Numbered from the stretch's first letter, positions 1 to 5,864 are shown. The stretch is 6,086 nucleotides of DNA from an uncultured Prevotellaceae bacterium (GCA_902775075.1 CACYKX010000187.1:1-6086); one strand, 5' to 3'. Numbers and translations are program-made. The notes: a model not told the origin generated them from the letters alone.

Positions 1-714
1 CTCTTTTCTGAAGATCTCGTCAAGGATGTTGGTCTGTACGCCACCTATCAGGTTGATACAAGGACGGGTGATGCTCATCGGAAATGCCTCGGTCTTCCTA
101 ACAGCCTTTATCGGCTGGCCACTATAAGCAGACAGCAAATCTTCTATCAAATTACTCTTTGCACTATACCTCTTTACAGAATTGAACAGTGCCACCACCT
201 CATCAACGAGTAGTACGATGCCGCGTGGGTTGTCATAGTGGATGTTTAGCATAGCCTCTGAGGTGAAGTCGGATATGACGGTCTGCACCAGACGGGGCTT
301 CTCCATCGGTTCCTTCACCTCTCCGTCCTTTTTCACGGCCTGCTGTTCATATAACTCATATTCCTTGTGTGCTTTGGCAAGCAACTGGCGGTCGTTCTCA
401 CGGATGGGCTGATACAGGAAACCCAATGGCGGTGTCTTACCAAGTCCAGGTCTGCCTACTAAAATCATGAACAAGGCACAACTGCTTACCCAGTTACCTT
501 TAATCTTCACATGGTAGGTATTACCAATGGCTGTGGCATAGGCAGAAAGGATGATGGATGCGGTATACTCCAGATTGAAGTTCTCATAAGTCACCAAATC
601 ATAGATAATCTTCTGTATGCGCTCAGGGAACACATCCATTGGGAAACCTGTCTCGGCAACTTCCTCCACCTTGGCATGAATCTGATTTACCAAATGGTCA
701 GTGTCTATCAGCAT
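1..714 (-). CDS. DUF3987-family P-loop ATPase, N-terminal 238 residues (C-terminus beyond window)
   Basis: The frame is open from the ATG at 714 to the window edge, giving 238 residues. The start is supported by GGAGG at 721-725, six bases upstream. Residues 87-94 read GRPGLGKT, a clear Walker A motif. Residues 166-173 read IVLLVDEV, a Walker B motif with the acidic pair D171/E172. The N-terminal 80 residues look helical, with no signal peptide or membrane segment, so a cytosolic protein is expected. The order of motifs and the DUF3987 (YfjI-like) character are recognised by eye. In Bacteroidota mobile elements such proteins usually sit between a small HTH gene and primase/relaxase genes, and are thought to be helicase-like replication or mobilization ATPases; that role is inferred. 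It overlaps the upstream HTH gene by 7 bp, so the two are very likely cotranscribed and translationally coupled. Family confidence is good, exact function unknown. Confidence 0.85.
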   Translation of the reverse strand, partial: MLIDTDHLVNQIHAKVEEVAETGFPMDVFPERIQKIIYDLVTYENFNLEYTASIILSAYATAIGNTYHVKIKGNWVSSCALFMILVGRPGLGKTPPLGFLYQPIRENDRQLLAKAHKEYELYEQQAVKKDGEVKEPMEKPRLVQTVISDFTSEAMLNIHYDNPRGIVLLVDEVVALFNSVKRYSAKSNLIEDLLSAYSGQPIKAVRKTEAFPMSITRPCINLIGGVQTNILDEIFRKE

Positions 715-1046
715 AGCTTACCTCCTTTCAATAGATTCAACACATCATCATAGCGATAGTACACCTTGCGCCCTCCTACCTTGATGGCATGAAGAAGACC
801 TTCGTTGTTCCATCTCCATAAGGTAGGAAAGCCAACATCCAGAATCTTGGCAGCATCCTTACGATTGATGAAACGAACGCCATCAATCATCATGGGGTTA
901 ATCACTTCGCCCTTCAAAGTCACGTTTTCGGGAACAGATGCCTTTGCAGCAGCTTGTTTGGTTAAAAGAGCATGTTCCTCTTTCAACATTCTGTAGTCAT
1001 CCTTTGAGATGACAACATACTGGTCATCAATAAAAATTTCTTTCAT
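708..1046 (-). CDS. Small excisionase-like helix-turn-helix DNA-binding protein
   Basis: A 112-residue cytosolic protein. Residues 1-35 are charged and probably helical. Residues about 58-108 form a MerR/excisionase-type winged HTH: INRKDAAKILDVGFPTLWRW is the helix-turn-helix, and KVGGRKVYYRYDDVLNLL is the wing plus the last helix. This is the HTH_17 / Xis-like pattern common in Bacteroidota mobile elements, where it often directly precedes a DUF3987 gene, as here. The likely role is a recombination directionality factor or element regulator (inference). The ATG at 1046 has no clear Shine-Dalgarno, only an A-rich stretch, which is usual for the phylum. The stop overlaps the start of the downstream ATPase gene, and the last codons supply that gene's GGAGG. 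A -7 promoter element lies about 55 bp upstream of the start. It could instead be only a transcriptional repressor. Confidence 0.85.
   Translation of the reverse strand: MKEIFIDDQYVVISKDDYRMLKEEHALLTKQAAAKASVPENVTLKGEVINPMMIDGVRFINRKDAAKILDVGFPTLWRWNNEGLLHAIKVGGRKVYYRYDDVLNLLKGGKLC
721..725 (-). promoter_or_regulatory. Strong ribosome binding site deciding the DUF3987 start
   Basis: GGAGG on the minus strand lies six bases before the ATG at 714 and inside the last codons of the HTH gene. It is the only strong Shine-Dalgarno in the window and supports both the start and translational coupling. Confidence 0.75.
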
Positions 1047-1047
1047 C

Positions 1048-1074
1048 TGTTTAATTATTATGTTGTTTAATTAT
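1048..1074. repeat. Two 11-bp direct repeats in the HTH gene leader
   Basis: TGTTTAATTAT occurs perfectly at 1048-1058 and 1064-1074, a 16-bp period, between the presumed transcription start and the ATG of the HTH gene. The stretch is very AT-rich, which weakens the significance. It could be an autoregulatory operator or simply low-complexity leader. Confidence 0.4.
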
Positions 1075-1097
1075 ATTTTTTTTTCTCAAATGCGCTG

Positions 1098-1105
1098 CAA
1101 AGGTA
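1098..1105 (-). promoter_or_regulatory. Bacteroidota -7 element for the HTH-DUF3987 operon, no -33 element
   Basis: TACCTTTG on the minus strand (followed by CA) matches the -7 consensus TAnnTTTG. At the expected 19-21 bp upstream (about 1125-1130) the plus strand reads GCTGTC, with no CAAA, so the -33 TTTG is missing. Transcription would begin near 1091 and leave a leader of about 45 nt. The missing -33 suggests a weak or activator-dependent promoter. Confidence 0.55.
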
Positions 1106-1174
1106 TCATATCCAGTACACATAGGCTGTCTCGTAAAATTTTGATTCGTGGCTTAACGTGTTTAAGACTTTCGG

Positions 1175-1196
1175 ACAATAATTTTGAGACTATTGT
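1175..1196. promoter_or_regulatory. Operator-like inverted repeat upstream of the araC-family promoter
   Basis: ACAATA (1175-1180) and TATTGT (1191-1196) form a perfect 6-bp inverted repeat with a 10-bp spacer. The halves are 16 bp apart, centre to centre, about 1.5 helical turns. It ends ten bases before the -33 element of the plus-strand promoter and about 70 bp upstream of the divergent -7 element. The position suits a regulator of either gene; the binding protein is unknown. Confidence 0.35.
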
Positions 1197-1205
1197 GCTA
1201 TTTTC

Positions 1206-1237
1206 TTTGGTTAGTTAGGTGATAATGATTACCTTTG
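1206..1237 (+). promoter_or_regulatory. Promoter of the AraC-family gene
   Basis: TTTG at 1206-1209 and TACCTTTG at 1230-1237 are separated by exactly 20 bp, a full match to the Bacteroidota housekeeping promoter (TTTG, 19-21 bp, TAnnTTTG). Transcription should start near 1241-1246. Starts of the reading frame at 1219 or 1225 would therefore lie inside the promoter. Confidence 0.75.
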
Positions 1238-1266
1238 CAGGCGATTTTACGAAATGCAAGGAAATC

Positions 1267-2115
1267 ATGAAGAAAGAGAAAAACTGTTTGACACCGATTG
1301 ATGCATCCACTCGATACGAAGGTGGTAGGGTGCCGAGTCTGACAATAAACGGGTTTGGATGCTTCAAAGAGGCATTCGAGTATAAAGCCACGACCAGTGA
1401 AGACTCGTATTTGCTGATTTTCTGTGACTTTGGCGAGGGATTCTATTTTCACAACGGGAAGAATGGAGTTATAAGGCAGGGGCAATACATGATTGTCAAG
1501 GAGTCTGACGGCTTCGCGTGTTCCATCTATTTGCCAGCTGAGAGTATGATGATACATGTGTTGTCTTTTTACTATCGAGTTCCTTACACGATAACTACTA
1601 AGTACCCTGAGATTATACTCACTGATATAAAATCACGCGTTTATGGAGGATGGAATATCTTTATGAGAGCGTGCAACATCTTATCAAATGAGAATGCTGT
1701 GGATAACCTTCCTTATGCATCAGCCCTGTTACTAAGTTTCATAGAAGCAGAAAGGTATGTCAAAAATGAAAGGGTAGAAGCTGACTCAGCAAAGAGTGAA
1801 CTGGTGGAGAAGGCCATACAGTATATGTACGACAACATCCAGAAAGACGTTTCCATTGCCGATTTGCTAGAACATCTTGGCTGCTCGCGTAGCAAACTGT
1901 TTAGGCATTTTAGAGACTACAAGACAGCAAGGCCCCTTGAGTTCCTAAACGAAATCAGAATCAAGCGAGCCTGCAAACTATTAACAGACACCTCCCTGCA
2001 TATCAATGAGATTTGCAGGGAGGTGGGAATCAACAATCAGGTGTACTTCACCAAATTGTTCACAAAGACTATCGGTATGTCACCAACGAAATATAGGAAT
2101 ACTCACAATGTTTAA
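1267..2115 (+). CDS. AraC-family transcriptional regulator
   Basis: A 282-residue cytosolic regulator. Residues about 25-165 form an N-terminal sensing domain of the cupin-like AraC type. It is only weakly recognisable, and no ligand can be inferred. Residues about 180-278 are the canonical double-HTH AraC/XylS DNA-binding domain: the first HTH is around SIADLLEHLGCSRSKLFRHF, the second around HINEICREVGINNQVYFTKL, and the family signature ends with F-T-K-T-I-G-M-S-P-T-K-Y-R. Length is normal for the family. The frame is open upstream to a GTG at 1219, but that codon and the ATG at 1225 lie within the promoter. The ATG at 1267, preceded by AAGGA at 1258-1262, is chosen instead. The gene is divergent from the HTH-DUF3987 pair and convergent with the AlbA_2/GHKL gene. 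Either may be its target (inference). Family call is firm. Confidence 0.93.
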   Translation: MKKEKNCLTPIDASTRYEGGRVPSLTINGFGCFKEAFEYKATTSEDSYLLIFCDFGEGFYFHNGKNGVIRQGQYMIVKESDGFACSIYLPAESMMIHVLSFYYRVPYTITTKYPEIILTDIKSRVYGGWNIFMRACNILSNENAVDNLPYASALLLSFIEAERYVKNERVEADSAKSELVEKAIQYMYDNIQKDVSIADLLEHLGCSRSKLFRHFRDYKTARPLEFLNEIRIKRACKLLTDTSLHINEICREVGINNQVYFTKLFTKTIGMSPTKYRNTHNV

Positions 2116-2123
2116 TGTATGCG

Positions 2124-2143
2124 TGCGCGTAATATGCGCGTAA
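2124..2143. repeat. Two 9-bp direct repeats with an 11-bp period
   Basis: TGCGCGTAA occurs at 2124-2132 and 2135-2143, directly after the stop of the AraC-family gene. The 11-bp period places the copies on one face of the helix. The TGCG core and the period resemble the three repeats before the integrase gene, though the full units differ. Confidence 0.5.
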
Positions 2144-2151
2144 AATTATTA

Positions 2152-2222
2152 TTTTTGCGAGCGAAGATAGTCCTGATTATCAGCAACTTATGTAGTTTGT
2201 GATAAATCCTCGCTCGCAAAAA
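2152..2222. terminator. Perfect 13-bp inverted repeat with 45-nt loop, possible bidirectional terminator
   Basis: TTTTTGCGAGCGA (2152-2164) and TCGCTCGCAAAAA (2210-2222) are perfect complements. Because the arms start and end in T and A runs, the structure would act as a GC-rich stem next to a U-tract only in part, and the 45-nt loop is long for an intrinsic terminator. The loop holds an 11-bp odd palindrome, CTGATTATCAG (2173-2183). It lies between two convergent genes, where a shared terminator is expected, but a protein-binding or recombination site fits equally well. Confidence 0.45.
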
Positions 2223-2261
2223 ACGCTCGGAAACGCTCGGAATTTCATATTTTTCCGAGCG
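2221..2261. repeat. Tandem 10-bp repeat running into a 9-bp hairpin
   Basis: AAACGCTCGG occurs twice in tandem at 2221-2230 and 2231-2240. The second copy forms the left arm of a hairpin, CGCTCGGAA (2234-2242) against TTCCGAGCG (2253-2261), with a 10-nt loop. With the 13-bp inverted repeat to the left, the CGCTCG/CGAGCG core occurs five times in about 110 bp. On the minus strand a T6 run follows the hairpin region (2223-2218), so it may help terminate transcription of the leftward or rightward neighbour. Confidence 0.5.
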
Positions 2262-2342
2262 ACCAAACAGATTCATTACCTTTTGTCCTGTTATGTATTT
2301 TACCTGCAATTCTTAGCCGTTTAAGCAGATACTCTATCCTTA

Positions 2343-4190
2343 TTATTCTAGAGTGCCTTTTATCCTGTATTTTTGCCTCGGATGATGTGGTACATCATAC
2401 ATCTTTTCTAAGACATCAGCCATTTGGACTAAAACATGGCTTTTGACATACCTAACATCACGACCTAGCTGGCCCGCGATTTGTTCTGCTGTTACCCAAT
2501 CTGAACATATAATAATAACTTTTTCCCGTAGTTGCTCCTTTGTATATCTCTTCGGAAGTGTAACATTAGACTCCGAAGTGTAACATTCAAGTGTAACATT
2601 AGAGCCTGGAAGTGTAACATTAGACTTTGGAAGAGCAACATTAGAGTCTGGAAGTGTAACATTAGCTTCTGGAAGAGCAACATTAGTCCCATAAACGTGA
2701 TACTTGGTACCCCGTCCATGACCAGAAGACTCCAATAGATGGTTGGCGCACATATCACTAAGCATCTTGGTGATGTCGGCACGATGGATGTCCAAGGCAT
2801 ACTGCAATCTCTCATTGGTTATCTCTTCCTCTGAGTAAGCCATCGCCAATGCCATCAGCTGTGGCTGCGGCAGTTGTTCTACTCGTTCTCCAAACAATTT
2901 GATTAGCCCATTCTTGACGTTTTCATCCAATAGAGATTCCATAGACATAGTGAGAATCACCTTGTTTGGCCGACTCCTCTCAACAATATACGGACGTTTC
3001 CAGTTCTGCTTCTCCCAGCCATGAACAATCTTGTCTGCTCCACTGCCAGCCTTCTCGGCAGAACCGAGGAAGGTAAACATTGTCTGCAGATACTTGTTTC
3101 TACAAATACTCTCACCTCCATGATAGAATTGTTTTGGAGAGATAAGCATAGTGCCAGGATTCGAGAACACCATCTTATTAGGGTACTTGTAGACATTCAA
3201 CGTGGCGTTCTCTGTGTGGTCAGCATGAACTAGCATATTGGCTAATGCTTCTCTGACTGCTACATGAGCGGGCGTTTCCGTCTTCCGCTGGTTGTCCTCT
3301 AAAATGAACGGTTTCGGTAGGAAGTTCTGCAGAATAGGCAGTACCCTGCTATAGAACTGGAATAGGTTTGACTCCCAGTTGCCATCAGGACAGATTCGAT
3401 CCACCCAACGGCTATCCTTATCGGTTATCTCCTGATAGTCAGGGAAGAAGTTCGGATTCTCGTCCATAATGGCACTATAAGTACCAAACATCAGCAGGCC
3501 TGCGTATGTCAGTCCGTATTCGCCTGTCTTCCTATCCTTCCTGAACACATTAAGCTTTTCCAAGAATTGGTCTTCAGGCAATTTGTTCCAAACATGATCA
3601 GGATTCCATTGCTCAAAACGGCGACGATACTGCTGAATGGAGGCAGGATCCAAATCTTCCTTGCTGAAGTTCTGTAGGACACGGCCATCAATGGGACTTG
3701 CAAGGTTGGCATCAGAGAACATGCTGTTTACTTCCTCACGAGAACAATGATAGTCGCCGTCAAGGTCGCGACGATAAGTGCCGGTATAAGGATCAAGCCC
3801 GCAATAAACAGGCTTCAAGCTCCTATCAACACGAGGAATATAGAAGAACAAGAAGTGAACACCTCTGAATTCGACATCGTACACATCATCTTCTTTCAAC
3901 AGGGCAATGTTGACATTTTGCTTACTGTGCATACCATTGAAGAAGTCCTTCTTATACTTGGAAATCTGTGTTTCGTCAAGTCCATCAAGTATAAGATTGT
4001 CGCCATCTTCTTTCACACCAAACACAATGGCACCGCCATTGGTATTGGCAAATGAAGAATAGGTAGACCAGAAGGATTTGGGGAATCCTCCAGCTGCCGT
4101 CTTGAATTCCAACTCGTCAGACTCCTTGTCCTGCAACAGCCGTTCAAATTCAGGTTGCAAATCCTCGTATTTATAAATTCGCCTTGCCAT
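2343..4190 (-). CDS. AlbA_2 (Schlafen-like) plus GHKL-ATPase domain protein with repeat-bearing C-terminus
   Basis: A 615-residue cytosolic protein of the COG2865 type. Residues about 15-140 are an AlbA_2 domain: E23 and E28 in ESDELEFK, then SSFANTNGGAIVFGV at 45-59. Residues about 300-415 resemble a GHKL (HATPase_c_4) fold: an N-box-like REALANMLVHADHT at 313-326, FSNPG at 342-346, and a glycine turn GSGADKI at 382-388. Two winged-helix segments follow (about 437-499 and 549-612), separated by an NV[TA]LP repeat linker (503-546). Family members are annotated as ATP-binding transcriptional regulators. The AlbA_2 fold is shared with Schlafen RNA-cleaving proteins, and E23/E28 have the five-residue spacing of the acidic pair there, so a nuclease or defence role is possible but unproven. 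The gene is downstream of the integrase, convergent with the AraC-family gene, and starts at an ATG with no Shine-Dalgarno. Confidence 0.88.
   Translation of the reverse strand: MARRIYKYEDLQPEFERLLQDKESDELEFKTAAGGFPKSFWSTYSSFANTNGGAIVFGVKEDGDNLILDGLDETQISKYKKDFFNGMHSKQNVNIALLKEDDVYDVEFRGVHFLFFYIPRVDRSLKPVYCGLDPYTGTYRRDLDGDYHCSREEVNSMFSDANLASPIDGRVLQNFSKEDLDPASIQQYRRRFEQWNPDHVWNKLPEDQFLEKLNVFRKDRKTGEYGLTYAGLLMFGTYSAIMDENPNFFPDYQEITDKDSRWVDRICPDGNWESNLFQFYSRVLPILQNFLPKPFILEDNQRKTETPAHVAVREALANMLVHADHTENATLNVYKYPNKMVFSNPGTMLISPKQFYHGGESICRNKYLQTMFTFLGSAEKAGSGADKIVHGWEKQNWKRPYIVERSRPNKVILTMSMESLLDENVKNGLIKLFGERVEQLPQPQLMALAMAYSEEEITNERLQYALDIHRADITKMLSDMCANHLLESSGHGRGTKYHVYGTNVALPEANVTLPDSNVALPKSNVTLPGSNVTLECYTSESNVTLPKRYTKEQLREKVIIICSDWVTAEQIAGQLGRDVRYVKSHVLVQMADVLEKMYDVPHHPRQKYRIKGTLE
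2556..2684. repeat. Seven-copy coding repeat (core AATGTTACACTT on the minus strand)
   Basis: The core occurs at 2673-2684, 2652-2663, 2631-2642, 2610-2621, 2589-2600, 2576-2587 and 2556-2567. Steps are 21, 21, 21, 21, 13 and 20 bp. The copies at 2673 and 2631 carry a variant, AATGTTGCTCTT (NVAL for NVTL). Six copies are in frame and encode a heptad of the form SNVTLPx. The copy at 2576-2587 is out of frame and is read as ECYTSE. The steps 13 and 20 sum to 33, so the frame is restored after it. Confidence 0.9.
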
Positions 4191-4221
4191 TTTTTTCTTA
4201 TACCTTATTATATATAGAGTG

Positions 4222-4229
4222 CAAAATTA
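4222..4229 (-). promoter_or_regulatory. Possible promoter -7 element for the AlbA_2/GHKL gene
   Basis: TAATTTTG on the minus strand matches TAnnTTTG and lies about 32 bp upstream of the ATG at 4190. The nearest -33-like TTG is at 4255-4253, a 23-bp gap, longer than the usual 19-21. A separate, fairly weak promoter is therefore plausible. Read-through from the integrase is the alternative. Confidence 0.45.
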
Positions 4230-4273
4230 CACAATTCCTTTGATTTATAATCCAATTTCAGTCCAAATTCACG

Positions 4274-4332
4274 AAAAATGCGCGATAAGCTGCCAAAAGT
4301 ATGCTTTTTTACCCACATTTGGCAACTTATCG
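4274..4332 (-). terminator. Imperfect 15-bp hairpin after the integrase gene, probable terminator
   Basis: CGATAAGCTGCCAAA (4283-4297) pairs with TTTGGCAACTTATCG (4318-4332) with one mismatch and a 20-nt loop. On the minus strand a T5 run follows the stem after four bases (4278-4274). On the plus strand a T5 run lies at 4337-4341. The position just after the integrase stop fits a terminator. The large loop and good symmetry also allow a protein-binding site. Confidence 0.5.
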
Positions 4333-4345
4333 GCACTTTTTGGCC

Positions 4346-5806
4346 TTAAATGCCCTTTTCTGTCATCATCTTCAGCAGCAATTCTTTCATTTCTTTCTTC
4401 GACAGCTTATCAATGTTGATAGATTCTTCTTTCTGTCCAATATTCAGCAGTTTACTATTGTTGCGGAAACGAATCTCCAAGGGGTACATATCCTGATAGC
4501 CACTGGTCACGTCGTTGCCATGAGAATGAGCCATGCTCTCAGAAATATATTGTTCTTCCACTCCTGCCAGTTTCAAATTGGTGGCAAACGAGTGACGGGC
4601 CCAGGTTCCAGACACCACCTTGTCCCAACCAAGAACGTCTTTACAAATACGAATCATGCGGTCTTTGATATTCGAGTTCTCTTGTACTGTCATTTTACGA
4701 CGTTGCGATTCGTCTGTCACTCCTTTGAATATCTGGGGGAACACATAAGCATCCTTTTCCGGTTTGGCTCCGATTTCATTAAGGATAACCTGTAACGGCT
4801 CAATGATAGGAACAATTACCACAGACATGTCGTTACTTCTGGCCGATGTCTTCTTACGCATAAACTCAAATGCCTTTCCACCCTCGGCAAAGTAAGTACG
4901 GTTGTATTGCAATCGTCCAGCATCTGTCAGGTTAAAGCCATTGCAGAGATACTGTGCCAAGAATAGTCCCAACGACTCATGTGCTCGTGCCTTGTATGCA
5001 GGATCCCATGTGTCAGGGTAATTCTTCTCGGTAAAAACTTGATAAAGCTTCGTCATTTCGTCCACGCTCAGGTAGGACTGTTGGCGACGCTTGCCACGAG
5101 GAATAGAGATGAGTGTCTTATCTTTATTAGAAAAAGGATATTTGTCTTCTGTCAGAAATCCTTGGCGGATGCATTCATTCCAAACCACGCGACAGGTACG
5201 GAGATACATGCCACGCGTAGCATCGGCTATCTTCCCTGTTAATACTCCATCAATATAGACTCCATTCTGCATGGCATCGTTCCACTTGTTGATAACATTT
5301 TTGTCCACCTTGAAGCCACTTACGTCACCCGCATACTTCTGAAAGGAGTTGAGCGCCCACTGGTAATTTTCTGCAGTACCAACCCTGTCTTCTGATTTCA
5401 TTTTGGCGATTATTCCTTCCCAAACACCTATAAAGGATGTCTCGTGATGTTCCTCCATCGCTTCTCCCGACAGATAAGTACGAATGAGTTCGAGGGTCAA
5501 TGGTTGCCTTTGACTCAACTTCTCCACCTTTTCCCGATAGCCTTCCAGAACATTCTGCCATTCAGTCCGCACTGGCATGAGCAAACTCTTGGCTCCTTTC
5601 ACGCTGCACACATCGTTGAAGTACTTCTCACTTTGATAGTCCATGTCCTTCAACTTATAGTAATAACGTTTTGCCGCTATCTGGAAACATATCGCCAACG
5701 GATACACATCAGTGGCCTTGTTGGTACGTTTGTCCAACACTAAAGTCAGCGAACAGTTGTCCACTTTGCTACATTTGATAGATGTCTTTAAATCCTTCAT
5801 AATCAT
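4346..5806 (-). CDS. int: Tyrosine recombinase / element integrase
   Basis: A 486-residue site-specific recombinase, usual length for Bacteroidota element integrases. Residues about 20-100 are an N-terminal arm-binding-like region, about 122-225 a SAM-like core-binding domain, and about 245-450 the catalytic domain. Visible active-site parts are K318/K319 in FMRKKTSAR (beta-hairpin lysine), R404-H405 in TWARHSFATNL (box II, with T401 where many enzymes have His), H427 in MAHSH (the LGH position) and the nucleophile Y437 in TSGYQDMYP. The box I arginine is not in the usual place: CNGFNLTDAGRL puts N292 there, with R298 nearby. The tail (455-486) is lysine-rich and helical. The start at 5806 has a second ATG two codons later and no Shine-Dalgarno. 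The gene lies 184 bp from a partial tRNA gene, its expected attachment site. It would catalyse integration and excision of the element. Confidence 0.93.
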   Translation of the reverse strand: MIMKDLKTSIKCSKVDNCSLTLVLDKRTNKATDVYPLAICFQIAAKRYYYKLKDMDYQSEKYFNDVCSVKGAKSLLMPVRTEWQNVLEGYREKVEKLSQRQPLTLELIRTYLSGEAMEEHHETSFIGVWEGIIAKMKSEDRVGTAENYQWALNSFQKYAGDVSGFKVDKNVINKWNDAMQNGVYIDGVLTGKIADATRGMYLRTCRVVWNECIRQGFLTEDKYPFSNKDKTLISIPRGKRRQQSYLSVDEMTKLYQVFTEKNYPDTWDPAYKARAHESLGLFLAQYLCNGFNLTDAGRLQYNRTYFAEGGKAFEFMRKKTSARSNDMSVVIVPIIEPLQVILNEIGAKPEKDAYVFPQIFKGVTDESQRRKMTVQENSNIKDRMIRICKDVLGWDKVVSGTWARHSFATNLKLAGVEEQYISESMAHSHGNDVTSGYQDMYPLEIRFRNNSKLLNIGQKEESINIDKLSKKEMKELLLKMMTEKGI

Positions 5807-5831
5807 AGTCTGTTGCTATACCCCTGAGCGG

Positions 5832-5864
5832 TTTGCGAACAATTTGCGAACAAAATGCGAACAA
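5832..5864. repeat. Three 11-bp iteron-like repeats in the integrase leader
   Basis: TTTGCGAACAA at 5832-5842 and 5843-5853, then AATGCGAACAA at 5854-5864: three tandem units with exact 11-bp period, so all face one side of the helix. They lie between the integrase promoter and its start codon, and are followed by TCGCTCG (5867-5873). Likely roles are arm-type integrase or excisionase binding sites, or an operator that represses the integrase gene. Confidence 0.8.

Larger units (their letters stand above)
1131..1252. repeat. Widely spaced 9-bp inverted repeat flanking the divergent control region
   Basis: TCGTAAAAT at 1131-1139 is the exact reverse complement of ATTTTACGA at 1244-1252. The first copy lies about where a -35-type activator of the leftward promoter would bind. 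The second overlaps the expected transcription start of the rightward gene. It may be a pair of looping sites for one regulator, or chance in AT-rich DNA. Confidence 0.3.

Noticed and set aside
511..753. Plus-strand open frame of 80 residues
   Set aside because: It lies opposite the DUF3987 and HTH genes, which carry clear motifs; it is a shadow frame.
1198..1557. Minus-strand open frame of 119 residues
   Set aside because: It is antisense to the AraC-family gene and has no recognisable domain.
2124..2261. Origin of replication or oriT
   Set aside because: Repeats and hairpins are suggestive, but no initiator or relaxase gene is in the window and no nic-site motif was recognised, so it is listed only as a repeat cluster.
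2112..2309. Minus-strand 65-residue open frame between the AraC-family and AlbA_2/GHKL genes
   Set aside because: It is read through the hairpins and tandem repeats, has no recognisable domain and no good ribosome binding site. The region is better explained by the repeats.
2556..2684. CRISPR array reading of the regular 21-bp repeat
   Set aside because: Units are too short, spacers are about 9 bp and similar to each other, the tract is coding in a continuous frame, and no cas genes are nearby.
3747..4055. Plus-strand open frame of 102 residues
   Set aside because: It is antisense to the AlbA_2 domain coding region, with no promoter or ribosome binding site.
4301..4795. Plus-strand open frame of 164 residues
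   Set aside because: It is antisense to the catalytic end of the integrase gene, and its composition does not look like a real protein.
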